Position numbers and translations under genes: made by a program
DNA from: Flintibacter muris
GTDB taxonomy: Bacteria; Bacillota; Clostridia; Oscillospirales; Oscillospiraceae
DNA: 64,000 nucleotides
Direction: 5' to 3'
NCBI RefSeq assembly: GCF_943192995.1
Contig: NZ_CALPCP010000004.1
Location: forward strand, 124,001 to 188,000
Notes under the pieces: generated by a model
The model's input: only the letters and a program-made list of their open reading frames with translations
What the model was told of the DNA's origin: nothing
The model's database searches: none
In this document: positions 14,818 to 22,970 of the stretch, in pieces
How the letters are laid out: each line of letters begins with the position of its first letter
Position numbering within the stretch: the stretch's first letter is position 1

Positions 14818-17800
14818 CTACGCAACAAAATCGAAGAAAGACAGCTGGTTTTCGTCCACCGGCTTCTTCTTCGATTTCTTTTTTCTGCGTTCTTCCAATG
14901 TCCGTTGCAGCAGCCCATCGTAGAGGGCCTGCTTGTTCTCCGTGTCGATGGTCCGCATTCGAGGCGGCTCCACCATTGCAACAGGAGCGGGGGTATCGTC
15001 CACAGCGGCCACAATGGGCACTGCTGCGGACCGGACCCGTTCACGGTGGGGGTTGATGACCGCCATTTTCTTAAAGGTGGCGGCAATGTCCTCCACATTG
15101 TCCTTGATCCCCAGGGCCAGCTCCTTCGCCATCTGAGAGGTCAGGTCCTTCACATCGCTCATAGCGGCAAGGCCCTCCTCTGAAAGATTCCCCTCGATGA
15201 TCCCGGCTACAGCCAGCTTGGAGGCCATCAGCTTCATAGCCTTGGCCTGCATGGTGTCAACGTAGTAGAGCATATAGACCTCCACCCGGGGCGCTGTCTG
15301 GTTGATCCGCCAGCTCCGGCGGGCCGCCTGGCGCAAGGTGAACAGGTTGTAGCCCATGCTGTAAAAAATCAGGGTGGTAAAGGCATTCAAATCAAGCCCT
15401 GTCTCCACACATCGGGGGTTTGTGATCAGCACCTGGCAGCCAGAGCGAACGCGCTTCTCTACCCAAGCCTCCCGTTTCTCTGGGGAGATAGCCGGAGATA
15501 GAATCTCGGTGCGGAACCCCTCCCCGGTGAGCAGCTTCACCAGTTTCTGCTGGGAATCCGTTCGGGTCCAGCTGGTGTAGATCATGACCCGCTCACCGGC
15601 GGCGATCTTCTCTCTGACAATCTCCAGCACCTTTTCTTCTTTTGGCAGGATGTCGTCAAAACCGGCCTCGTTGCTGGGGTAGGCAATAATATGGCCGTCG
15701 ATGGGGTGGACGATATCTGGCTGGTCATAGGGCTGGTCCGGGTAGACGGTGAGCAGATTCAGATAGGCGGACAGCAGCTTTTGAGCCGCTTTCCGGTCCG
15801 ACTTCAACACTGTGCGGATTTCCTGTTCCATATCCTTGTAAGCGCCATACACACTCCATGGCATATCAATGGGAATGGGAATCTCCTCATAGTCCGGGAG
15901 GTCCTTGCCCATATCGTTCAGCGAGAGAAAAGCGGTGTATTCCAGCAGGAACCGGGAAAACACCAGGGGGGACACCCCGGGGAGCTGGCGGGTCTTGGTT
16001 TTGCGCTTGCTGGCCCGGCGGTTGGCGTTGTAGGCGGCGTCGGTGGTTTCGTAGGTGTTCTCCACCACCCCGTACTCCGCGTCAAAGGTCTGGGGACTGC
16101 GGTAGCTCTTGCCGTCCTTGCGCATCAGACCGGGCACCAGCCGGTACAGCAGATGGAAAATGCCCGAGCTGTAGCCGTTGATGAGGGTGGCCGTCATGCC
16201 CACAAACCGCTTACTGACGCTGAAAATCTCCGCCATTGCGTCCCCCTGGCCGCTGTTGTTGTTGTACTCATGGAGCTCATCGGCCAGGAAAGCGTCAATT
16301 CGTCCCTTCATCTTCTTTTTGATGTAGGTGCTCAGGGGAAAACGGCGGCAGGCTCCCTTGACCGGGAAACTGCCCTGGGGATTTTCAGCAATCTCCCGCA
16401 GACGCTCCAGAATCACGTCATTTTCTGTGAGAGACTGGTAGCTGGCGGCGAAAGACTTGTAGACCCAGCCAAAATGCGATATTTTGGTCCAAAGGATATT
16501 TCTGCTTGGATTGACCGGGGCCCACAGCATAGAGCCGCACTCCCGGCAGACACGGTTTTTCTTATGTTCCCGCAGGAAAAATTGCAGGTCTGCGTTGACC
16601 AGGTAACGGGAGCCGTCGTCGCTGTACTCCATCTGAAGGGGCTTGCCGCAGTCGGGGCAGAGAAACGCCCTCTGACGTTGGTTCCAGACAACAGCGGGGT
16701 AACGCATATAGCCGTCCCGTGCCTTCTCCTTGCTGAATACCGCGTAGACGCTTTTGTCTCCGGCCTGGTACATTCCATACAGCCGCTCCAGCTCTGTGAT
16801 ACTCTTGACCACCATGGCATAGGTGTTGGGCAAGGTCTCCCCAATCTCCCGCACCCACTTCTTGGTGATATGGGAGGGGCACATGACCAGCCCAAAGGAT
16901 TTTTGGGCCCCGCCCCGGCTTTGAGCTGCCCACATACCATGCAGAGCGCCCAGGGCCGTGGAGCCGATTTTCGTCTTTCCACTTCCACATTCGGCAATGA
17001 TGAGCGCGACACCTTTCCGATCCAACTGGCGCTTGACCGCCTCGGCCACGGCCAGCTGTGCGTCGTAGAGGGAGTATCCCGCTTTCTGCTGGATGTAGTC
17101 GTTGACAGCCAGCACCTCCTCGGACAGCGGCTCGGAGGCCGGGTCGAACAGAGGTGTGAACTGGTCCCGGATGCGGTCGGCCACAGTGACGCCGAAGGTG
17201 TTGAGGTAGCCGGTGATGTTCTTCACATCTGCAAAGCCGTCCGGCTGGCCTGGGTCAGCACCGGGAATGGTAATCGCTCCGCACTCCAGGCCCCGTTCCA
17301 GAATCTCCACCACATTTTCGTCGTTGGGCCGCAGGTCCAGCACCCAGGCGTCCAGCTTCTCCTTCAGGGAGAAAACCTCCAGCGGCCGAAGTTCACCCCG
17401 GTCGATGAGGGCGTCCAGAACACAGTCCCGGAACTCTGGAATCAGGGGTGCGGCGGTCTTGCGGTCCAGCTCCTCAAAGAGTTGGTCTCTGTCCCCGGCG
17501 GGGACGAAGATGTAGCACCTTCGGGGCTGGATGGTCTGCTGCTCGCCGGCCTCCTCCGGTTCCTCCTCGCTGTCCGGCTGGTCAGCTGCCTGCGGGTCGT
17601 CGTCCACCATGAGGGTGCCCACAGCGTACAGGCCGTCGTGGGACATCTGCCGCCGGTACTGCTTGGGGACGCTCTTCAGCTGGCGGGTCTTGCCGTTGAA
17701 CGGGATTTCAATGGTGGCCCCGCCGTAGATGGCGTCCGACATGGCCTTTACCATCTCCGGGTAACCGCCGAAGCGGACGGCGCTGATCACGCTGTCCTCC

Positions 17801-17898
17801 CCGTTCCGGTCCAGGATGATGGTGTCTGCGTACACGGTCAGACGCACAGATTTGCCAGGGTCAAAATAGGTCAATGCGATCAGTCTGCTCTGTGTCAT
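14818..17898 (-). CDS. Large SF2 (SNF2-like) helicase with zinc ribbon and clamp-binding-like tail
   Basis: 1026 aa, ATG at 17898 with AAGGAG 11 nt upstream. Residues 1-280 have no recognisable domain. Then YDAQ (Q-motif-like, 278-281), Walker A GSGKT (305-309), DELH (540-543) and GMTAT (567-571). A four-cysteine ribbon (C414, C417, C451, C454) is inserted between Walker A and DELH. The second RecA domain has TNPRCVETGLDL and RQAARRSWRI, like the last SNF2 motifs. The protein ends DENQLSFFDFVA; QLSFF (1018-1022) fits the pentameric beta-clamp-binding motif. Clamp paralogue 2 is the next gene, so a helicase-clamp complex in element replication or repair is inferred. Confidence 0.85.
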   Translation of the reverse strand: MTQSRLIALTYFDPGKSVRLTVYADTIILDRNGEDSVISAVRFGGYPEMVKAMSDAIYGGATIEIPFNGKTRQLKSVPKQYRRQMSHDGLYAVGTLMVDDDPQAADQPDSEEEPEEAGEQQTIQPRRCYIFVPAGDRDQLFEELDRKTAAPLIPEFRDCVLDALIDRGELRPLEVFSLKEKLDAWVLDLRPNDENVVEILERGLECGAITIPGADPGQPDGFADVKNITGYLNTFGVTVADRIRDQFTPLFDPASEPLSEEVLAVNDYIQQKAGYSLYDAQLAVAEAVKRQLDRKGVALIIAECGSGKTKIGSTALGALHGMWAAQSRGGAQKSFGLVMCPSHITKKWVREIGETLPNTYAMVVKSITELERLYGMYQAGDKSVYAVFSKEKARDGYMRYPAVVWNQRQRAFLCPDCGKPLQMEYSDDGSRYLVNADLQFFLREHKKNRVCRECGSMLWAPVNPSRNILWTKISHFGWVYKSFAASYQSLTENDVILERLREIAENPQGSFPVKGACRRFPLSTYIKKKMKGRIDAFLADELHEYNNNSGQGDAMAEIFSVSKRFVGMTATLINGYSSGIFHLLYRLVPGLMRKDGKSYRSPQTFDAEYGVVENTYETTDAAYNANRRASKRKTKTRQLPGVSPLVFSRFLLEYTAFLSLNDMGKDLPDYEEIPIPIDMPWSVYGAYKDMEQEIRTVLKSDRKAAQKLLSAYLNLLTVYPDQPYDQPDIVHPIDGHIIAYPSNEAGFDDILPKEEKVLEIVREKIAAGERVMIYTSWTRTDSQQKLVKLLTGEGFRTEILSPAISPEKREAWVEKRVRSGCQVLITNPRCVETGLDLNAFTTLIFYSMGYNLFTLRQAARRSWRINQTAPRVEVYMLYYVDTMQAKAMKLMASKLAVAGIIEGNLSEEGLAAMSDVKDLTSQMAKELALGIKDNVEDIAATFKKMAVINPHRERVRSAAVPIVAAVDDTPAPVAMVEPPRMRTIDTENKQALYDGLLQRTLEERRKKKSKKKPVDENQLSFFDFVA

Positions 17899-18093
17899 TC
17901 ATCTAAAAACTCCTTCCCTTTTGAACAAAAAAAGACCGTGTTCGCCTCTGAAACAGGCAATACACGGTCGTTCTTGTTCGTTATTTGATTTCAAGGTCGA
18001 TTGAAGTCCGGTGCGGCTGGGCGCACTACGCCCCTGGCCACATTCCATTCCTCCCTAACTTACTCCGCCCTAACTTACTCCGCCCTGAAATAC
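17899..18093 (-). ncRNA. Leader RNA copy B with terminator-like attenuator
   Basis: Same architecture as the leader at 6397-6585. It has two AGGGCGGAGTAAGTT units, AGGGAGGAATGG, a conserved GGCCAGGGGCGTAGT, then a terminator hairpin close to the first gene. The hairpin is GACCGTGT/ACACGGTC (17934-17941 with 17962-17969), inner GCCT/AGGC, and seven U residues (17927-17933). The stem bases differ from copy A while pairing is kept. A 49-codon ORF (17899-18048, MECGQGRSAP...) runs through it and stops one base before the helicase ATG. In copy A the same ORF is only 10 codons, so its translation is doubtful. Confidence 0.72.
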
Positions 18094-18099
18094 ACCTAC

Positions 18100-18146
18100 A
18101 TTTTACCATTGTGGAACGGAGCTGTATAGTTGAGGTTTTTTCAACT
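18100..18146 (-). promoter_or_regulatory. Promoter and palindromic operator, copy B
   Basis: -35 TATACA (18123-18128), 17-bp spacer, -10 TAAAAT (18100-18105) on the minus strand, identical to copy A. The inverted repeat AGTTGA/TCAACT (18128-18146) is kept with one mismatch relative to copy A. The upper arm overlaps the stop codon of the SLOG gene. It drives the helicase-clamp operon. Confidence 0.75.
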
Positions 18147-18693
18147 AATCCTGATTTTCATAGGAGACCGCCGCAGAATCGGGGTGAATCAGGATTATGG
18201 GCAGCTTCCTTCTCCTTGCATAATTCACAGTCTGCATGGTGCCAGAGCGGAGATTTCGGTCGTTATCATACACAGCCAGCAGGCAGTCCGCATGGTCTAC
18301 CATGTACTGGTTTCTCAATCTGTAATTGGTCATGGGGGGATTTTCCTCACTTCCGGCGATGATAACCTCTGTACTGTGCTGGCGCAGGACAGACAGCCGG
18401 TGACGGCTGACCTTATCCCAGTTATCGTCATGTCCCACGAAGGGCAGGACCAGAACCAGCTCCAGTTCGCTGTACTCCGGCTGTTCCTTCAACTCTATCA
18501 GCAGCTCCCCGGACCAGAGGTCTACCCCCAGGGCGCCCCCGATATAAAAACGGCGGGCGCCTTTATCATAAAGCTGAACAAGCTGCTCCTTCAACCGGTG
18601 CTTGAGCCGCTTGCAGCCGTTGTTGTTTTCATTGTATTTCCACTTGAACCGGGTGGGCCGGTGGCCGGTAATGGCGCAGGCTTTATGCTCCAT
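18145..18693 (-). CDS. SLOG-family protein (YpsA/DUF1273-like)
   Basis: 182 aa. It begins MEHKACAITGHRPTRF, the typical start of SLOG/YpsA proteins, then has RRFYIGGALGVDLWSGELLI (glycine loop of the nucleotide pocket) and LLAVYDNDRNLRSGTMQTV near residue 140. SLOG folds bind nucleotide derivatives and occur in stress and mobile-element proteins; the ligand is unknown. Its ATG sits in the last codons of the upstream gene (11-bp overlap) with GGAGGAG before it. Confidence 0.85.
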   Translation of the reverse strand: MEHKACAITGHRPTRFKWKYNENNNGCKRLKHRLKEQLVQLYDKGARRFYIGGALGVDLWSGELLIELKEQPEYSELELVLVLPFVGHDDNWDKVSRHRLSVLRQHSTEVIIAGSEENPPMTNYRLRNQYMVDHADCLLAVYDNDRNLRSGTMQTVNYARRRKLPIILIHPDSAAVSYENQD

Positions 18694-19279
18694 ATTGCTC
18701 CTCCAACTGCTCAGAGTTCCAGAGCGGCTTAAAATCCAGATTTGCCAGCGCGTCCCGGAAGGCCATCAGCGTTTCCTCCCACAGTGAGGACTTCTGCGAC
18801 AGTTCAGCCAGATAGTCCTCCCAGGAGTACGCTTTTCCCCTGGCAAGCTGTCGCTTATATTGAACAACTTCCGTAGTCAGTAAAATGCTCTCCACAAGTG
18901 CGCGCCCCTCATCGACGGTGAAAAGCTGGGCGGAATATATATTGCCGCCGCGCCTATCATCCATATCGCTGTCAAGGAACAGTTCAACTTCTTTAACATC
19001 GAAGTTAAAGTGTCCTTTTTTCCGAAAGTTTTTCAGTGTCTCCCGCACTACCATAGCCGCCGTATTTCTGATCTGCTTTATTTGTCGTATGTCCCAAACA
19101 AATTCCTGCCACGACATATCGCAGAATTGACCATCTTCATGTAATAGCTCATACAAATCCCGCTGAACCCGATAGGTGAGGTAGTACACATAGGCGTCCA
19201 GTTCATCCTTATTTTCCAGAGTCATATAAAAGTGAGTGCTGATTATCATATCGCCCTCTGAGGACAGAATATCGTTCAA
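18683..19279 (-). CDS. Unknown protein, 198 aa
   Basis: The start is likely a TTG at 19279 with AAGGAGG 9 nt upstream; an ATG at 19249 with a weaker GAGG is the alternative. The protein is soluble and acidic. It has DELDAYVYYLTYRVQRDLYE (about 26-45), SWQEFVWDIRQIKQIRN (about 57-73), and a Trp-rich C-terminus. No known motif is seen. It is the first gene after the divergent promoter shared with the XRE regulator and is coupled to the SLOG gene. Confidence 0.65.
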   Translation of the reverse strand: MNDILSSEGDMIISTHFYMTLENKDELDAYVYYLTYRVQRDLYELLHEDGQFCDMSWQEFVWDIRQIKQIRNTAAMVVRETLKNFRKKGHFNFDVKEVELFLDSDMDDRRGGNIYSAQLFTVDEGRALVESILLTTEVVQYKRQLARGKAYSWEDYLAELSQKSSLWEETLMAFRDALANLDFKPLWNSEQLEEQYGA

Positions 19280-19340
19280 AGCCTTATCCCTCCTTATGCT
19301 GATTGTCTTTTGTTCCTTACTTACGAGTTATGGCGTTAAA

Positions 19341-19390
19341 TATTATACGGCTTAACACACTAAAAATCAAGTTTTTTGCGAAGTATAATA
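19341..19390. promoter_or_regulatory. Divergent promoter region with inverted-repeat operators
   Basis: Minus strand: TTGATT (19365-19370), 17 bp, TATAAT (19342-19347). Plus strand: TATAAT (19384-19389) with a poor -35. TATTATAC (19341-19348) and GTATAATA (19383-19390) are a perfect 8-bp inverted repeat, one arm over each -10 box. The XRE protein encoded just downstream could bind both and control both directions. Confidence 0.65.
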
Positions 19391-19420
19391 TACGATATAA
19401 CGAAGCAAGGGGGATGGCGT

Positions 19421-19726
19421 ATGAAGGACATTCTACAAGAGATTACCAGACTTCGCTTGGAACGTGGTTGGTCAGAGTATGATTTGGCTAAAAATTCTGG
19501 GATGTCACAATCCACTATTTCCACTTGGTATCGAAAGAAGCAAACTCCAACCATCCAAAGTTTGGACAAAGTATGCGCCGGTCTTGGAATATCGCTGTCA
19601 CAATTTTTTGCAGAGGGCACAGACGCAATCGTGCTTACCAATGAGCAAAAAGAATTGCTGGATAATTGGTCTGCATTGAACAAAACACAGCGGAAAATTG
19701 TGATTCAATTACTCGAAAATATGTGA
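19421..19726 (+). CDS. XRE-family transcriptional regulator
   Basis: 101 aa, ATG at 19421 after AAGGGGG. Residues 5-60 form a Cro/CI helix-turn-helix: LAKNSGMSQSTISTWYRKK with the recognition helix in SQSTISTWYR, followed by LDKVCAGLGISLSQFF. The C-terminal 40 residues are a short helix pair (KELLDNWSALNKTQRKIVIQ), typical of small ICE and phage repressors. Transcribed opposite to its neighbours from a divergent promoter, so it probably regulates itself and the 18683-19279 operon. Confidence 0.88.
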   Translation: MKDILQEITRLRLERGWSEYDLAKNSGMSQSTISTWYRKKQTPTIQSLDKVCAGLGISLSQFFAEGTDAIVLTNEQKELLDNWSALNKTQRKIVIQLLENM

Positions 19727-19757
19727 AAAAGCGGCCCCAGGCTATAAGCCCGGGGCC
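19726..19757 (-). terminator. Rho-independent terminator
   Basis: GGCCCC/GGGGCC stem (19733-19738, 19752-19757) with inner GGC/GCC pairs, followed on the minus strand by five U residues (19726-19730). It ends the RepA_N/S1 operon and overlaps the stop of the convergent XRE gene. Confidence 0.75.
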
Positions 19758-19764
19758 ATTCTCA

Positions 19765-21060
19765 TTACCACTTGCTCATAATTTTGCCGTACATCTGCCG
19801 CTTTTCCTCCGCAAACCGCTGGACCAGGACAATCACGGTGTCGCCCACCATAAAGTCGGAGTCCTCGTGCTGGTAGGAGTAGTTGCACATACAGACAGTG
19901 CCGTCGGGCAGATTGCAGAACACGCCGCCGCCGTACTTCCCGGCGATGGTGGCGTACCGGCGGCTGCCGACGGGGTGGCGCTGCTCCGCGCCGTCAAAGG
20001 GGTTGGACTGGGTGGCCTTCACCGAAATCTGGAGGTCATCCTTCTCCGGGTCGAAGCCGGTGACAACACAGTCCAGCTCCTCGCCGGGGTGGTACTCATC
20101 CCGCAGGTCGGGGATGGCGGTGTACCGCAGCTCCCGCTGGGTCAGGTTGATGTCGTGGCCGTAGCACTCCACCAGACACCGCCGGGGCCCCACCGACAAC
20201 ACCCGGCACTTGACCTGAGCGCCGGTCTGGCTCAGGCTGGACCGGTGGGCGAAGAAATACCGCTGGGACCGGGCAGCCAGACGCCGGGAGGCTACCGCCA
20301 CACCATTTTCTCTGTCCACCTTGATGATAATGAAGTCGATGGTAGCCCCAACCATGTTCTGGAGCACGAAGTCGGGCCGGGCCTGTTCCTGCTCCCACAT
20401 CTCGGTGTCGGGGATGACCACCCGCACCCGGTAGGGCACCACGATGGCGCAGTACATGGTCTTTTTCTCCATCGCTCCGGTCTCCTTGTTCCGGACGCTG
20501 ATGTGGAGGGGGTCTACGCCGATGATGGTCCCGGTGAGGGCGCTGCGGCCCCGGTAGGAGGCGTAGATGGAGTTCCACTCCTGGCGCTCCTCCGCTGTCA
20601 GGCCACGATCCAGGGCGTTGAAGTCCAGACCGTAGAAGTTTTGCCGGTCGCTTTTGGGGAGAGGGGGCGTAGGCTCAGGGTCGGGCGGCTGCTCTGCCGC
20701 AGGCGGCGGGGACGGCGGGGTGCTGGGCTCCATCCAGAAGGGCTTCATGGCGGAGGGTTCCTCCGGGACATCCACAGGTTCCTCCAGAGGCGGCGGCTCA
20801 ACTTGGACGGTCGCTTCCCCGTCCTGTCCGGTGTCCTGGCCCTCCGCAGGGAACTCGACCGGGGGTGTGTCCATGTCCTCGGGCGGCGGCTCAGGCAGCG
20901 GGGCCTCCTCATCAACGGTGGGCGGGGACACATCCTCCGGGGGGATATCAGCGGGCGGCTGTTCCAAGCCCTCCACAGCATCTTCCGTGACCTGGGATTC
21001 CAGTTCGGTGTCGTTGACCTGTTCGGGTTCCTCTACGGGATTGACTTTCTTTCTAGGCAT
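19765..21060 (-). CDS. S1 RNA-binding domain protein with acidic proline-rich N-terminus
   Basis: 431 aa, ATG at 21060 with GGAGG upstream; the longer frame to 21249 is not supported. Residues 1-150 are almost only Pro, Glu and Asp. From about 165 on, three beta-barrel segments resemble S1 domains: LTGTIIGVDPLHISVRNK, VGATIDFIIIKVDRENGVAV and EELDCVVTGFDPEKDDLQIS. The last carries the usual closing DLQIS strand. A nucleic-acid-binding role is likely. It is the last gene of the RepA_N operon. Confidence 0.72.
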   Translation of the reverse strand: MPRKKVNPVEEPEQVNDTELESQVTEDAVEGLEQPPADIPPEDVSPPTVDEEAPLPEPPPEDMDTPPVEFPAEGQDTGQDGEATVQVEPPPLEEPVDVPEEPSAMKPFWMEPSTPPSPPPAAEQPPDPEPTPPLPKSDRQNFYGLDFNALDRGLTAEERQEWNSIYASYRGRSALTGTIIGVDPLHISVRNKETGAMEKKTMYCAIVVPYRVRVVIPDTEMWEQEQARPDFVLQNMVGATIDFIIIKVDRENGVAVASRRLAARSQRYFFAHRSSLSQTGAQVKCRVLSVGPRRCLVECYGHDINLTQRELRYTAIPDLRDEYHPGEELDCVVTGFDPEKDDLQISVKATQSNPFDGAEQRHPVGSRRYATIAGKYGGGVFCNLPDGTVCMCNYSYQHEDSDFMVGDTVIVLVQRFAEEKRQMYGKIMSKW

Positions 21061-21085
21061 AATGCTACCTCCAAAAATGTATTTT

Positions 21086-21619
21086 TTACGGCCCGTTGGA
21101 GCCATAAAAGCGATGTGAGCCGTCCGTCTGCCGGGCGGCAAAGAAGTGTTTGGGCGGCAAGGCCAGCCCATCCGGGGGCGTGCCGCTATCGCTGATCCAG
21201 ACGATCCGCTCCGACCGCTCCCGCTGGAGCAGCTGGGTGTCGGAGACATGGGACAGCATGGCCACGGAAAACAGCTTCAGCTTGTCCCCGCCCAGGGTGA
21301 AGCAGAGCAGCCGGGGGCTGTCCACCTTCACGGTGAACTCCTGGGGGGCGCCCTCGCTCAGCTCCAGCATAACGTCGATGGCCTCCAGGCGGGCGGTGTC
21401 GGGCTGGCCCCGGGCCAAGTAGACAAAGCCGCCGTCCACATGGAAATCACCCAAACCGGAACGCAGCTGCCGCAGCATTGTGGTCATGTGCTCCTCCCTG
21501 ACCGCAAAGCCAGGACGCTGGAATTTGCCCCGCACCAGGGCGTGGAGCTGATCTTCCCGGACACAGCCCAGCTTCCGCAGGGCGTCCAGGATGTATTTCT
21601 GCTGGTTGGACAAAAGCAT
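21086..21619 (-). CDS. Winged-helix-like protein (DUF5697-like)
   Basis: 177 aa, ATG at 21619 with GGAGG 7 nt upstream. The start, MLLSNQQKYILDALRKLGCV then REDQLHALV, is a winged-helix pattern. HMTTMLRQLRSGLGDFHVDG gives the recognition helix and wing. The C-terminal half is a beta-rich domain with DGLALPPKHFF near the end. Proteins of this kind follow RepA_N initiators in clostridial ICEs; I recall the label DUF5697 but cannot verify it. It overlaps nothing and starts 3 bp before the RepA stop position. Confidence 0.6.
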   Translation of the reverse strand: MLLSNQQKYILDALRKLGCVREDQLHALVRGKFQRPGFAVREEHMTTMLRQLRSGLGDFHVDGGFVYLARGQPDTARLEAIDVMLELSEGAPQEFTVKVDSPRLLCFTLGGDKLKLFSVAMLSHVSDTQLLQRERSERIVWISDSGTPPDGLALPPKHFFAARQTDGSHRFYGSNGP

Positions 21620-21621
21620 TG

Positions 21622-22629
21622 CTACCACCTCCCCGAGGGCACATTCATCCGGTTGAGCTCCGGGTCCACTATCAGGTCGCTCTCACTCTCGGCGATGCAG
21701 TTGAAGATGGTGGCCATGGTGTAGGCGGTGGAGTTCCTGACCTCCCGGTCCAGGTTGGCCCGCAGCTTCCGCTCCGCGTCCCGCAGGATCATCCCATCCA
21801 GCAGCTTCAGCCGGGCCCGCACCCGCTTCTGGGGCAGGGTGGCCCCGCCCACTCGGAAGTGGTCCAGATAGAACAGCCGCTCGATAGCGTTCTCGAACAC
21901 CCGGGCCACCTCCGGGGAGAAACAGGAAAGCTCACAGGCGTCCAAAATGCCCATGAGCTCCTCCTCATCGTCCGCCGGTCCGTCCGCGCCCCCGGCGCTG
22001 GCTGACTGACTGACATCAGTATAGCTGGATTCAGTATGACTGGATTTAATATAACTTGGCCGCATTTTTTGAGGTTCTGCAACCGCCGGTTCTGCGGTTC
22101 TTGAAGCTCCATTTTGGAGATTCTTGCCGCTCAGATCCTGCGGTTCTTGTTCGGGCATGGGAAAGCCGGCGCCGTCAAGACCGTCAGAATCCGCGGTTCT
22201 TGAATCGCTGTCCGGCTCCGGAACGAAGGGGGCGCTGGAGTAGCTGGGGTTATCCACCGGCTCCACGCTGGCCAGGTAGATTTGGTTGGCGTCGCCCCGG
22301 CCACAGCGTTTCTCCCAGACCAGCTTCAGTTCCACCAGCTTCTTAAAGGCCGCCGTCACCCGCTGTTCGCAGATGCGCAGTTCCCGAGCCAGTTCCTTCC
22401 GGGGGAAAATGACAAAGACCTCGCCGAAGTCGTTCACCCAGCCGTTCCTGCGGGAGAGCTGGAAGCGGTTGAGCAGGAAGGTATAGGTCACCTTGGCGTC
22501 CAGGCTCATGCCGGCGTACCGGGGGTCGGAGAACAGCCAGCGGGGCATCTGCATGTGGTAAATGGTCTGCACGTCTGTCTGCTTCATCAGCGAGAAGCCG
22601 GGGCGTTCTTTCATCTGTGCGGCCCTCAT
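21622..22629 (-). CDS. RepA_N-family replication initiator
   Basis: 335 aa. Residues 23-125 match the RepA_N domain: YHMQMPRWLFSDPRYAGMSL, DAKVTYTFLLNRFQLSRRNG, WVNDFGEVFVIFPR, and WEKRCGRGDANQIYLA. The middle (130-230) is a polar linker and the C-terminal 100 residues form a helical domain, as in other RepA_N proteins. These initiators start theta replication of Gram-positive plasmids and ICEs, usually at iterons inside or near their own gene. GGAGG lies 9 nt before the ATG. It marks this region as the replication module. Confidence 0.9.
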   Translation of the reverse strand: MRAAQMKERPGFSLMKQTDVQTIYHMQMPRWLFSDPRYAGMSLDAKVTYTFLLNRFQLSRRNGWVNDFGEVFVIFPRKELARELRICEQRVTAAFKKLVELKLVWEKRCGRGDANQIYLASVEPVDNPSYSSAPFVPEPDSDSRTADSDGLDGAGFPMPEQEPQDLSGKNLQNGASRTAEPAVAEPQKMRPSYIKSSHTESSYTDVSQSASAGGADGPADDEEELMGILDACELSCFSPEVARVFENAIERLFYLDHFRVGGATLPQKRVRARLKLLDGMILRDAERKLRANLDREVRNSTAYTMATIFNCIAESESDLIVDPELNRMNVPSGRW

Positions 22630-22659
22630 TCGGGGTCACCTCCAACTGTTGAATTTTTC

Positions 22660-22688
22660 TTGAAATTAAGGAGTAAGTGGTATATAAT
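22660..22688 (+). promoter_or_regulatory. Sigma-A promoter
   Basis: TTGAAA (22660-22665), 17-bp spacer, TATAAT (22683-22688). It reads the small plus-strand gene at 22712 and points away from repA. Confidence 0.8.
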
Positions 22689-22711
22689 TCGCTTTGAAAG
22701 GGGGAGTCCAT

Positions 22712-22921
22712 ATGTCCGGAGGCCCAATGTTTAATATCTTTCCAAGTTCCGCAGAGGAAGCTGTTGCAATGCTGTATGTCCAGAGACAAGATCTGACGGG
22801 CAAAAGTCCGTCCGAAATTTATACAATGTTTCAAGAGGCGTACTATGAGGTTCGGAAAGACCGGCGGGAAAAGCAGAAATCCGGCTGGTTTAAGGATAAA
22901 AAAGATGACCTGCAAGTGTGA
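22712..22921 (+). CDS. Small unknown protein, 69 aa
   Basis: ATG at 22712 after AAGGGGGAG, downstream of a near-consensus promoter, so it is probably expressed alone. The sequence MSGGPMFNIFPSSAEEAVAM, then LTGKSPSEIYTMFQEAYYEV and a basic tail (KDRREKQKSG), is soluble and helical. The DLTGKSPSEI segment resembles helical hairpins of small regulatory proteins, but no family is recognised. It is antiparallel to repA and virD4. Confidence 0.7.
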   Translation: MSGGPMFNIFPSSAEEAVAMLYVQRQDLTGKSPSEIYTMFQEAYYEVRKDRREKQKSGWFKDKKDDLQV

Positions 22922-22970
22922 TCGGCTCGCTTGCCTATCATAACGTCTGCAACAGCGCAGCCCGCTGGGA

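Noticed and set aside
15691-17988. 765-codon open frame on the plus strand opposite the SF2 helicase
   Set aside because: It is an antisense shadow caused by high third-position GC; it has no family resemblance and no good start, while the minus-strand frame carries complete helicase motifs.
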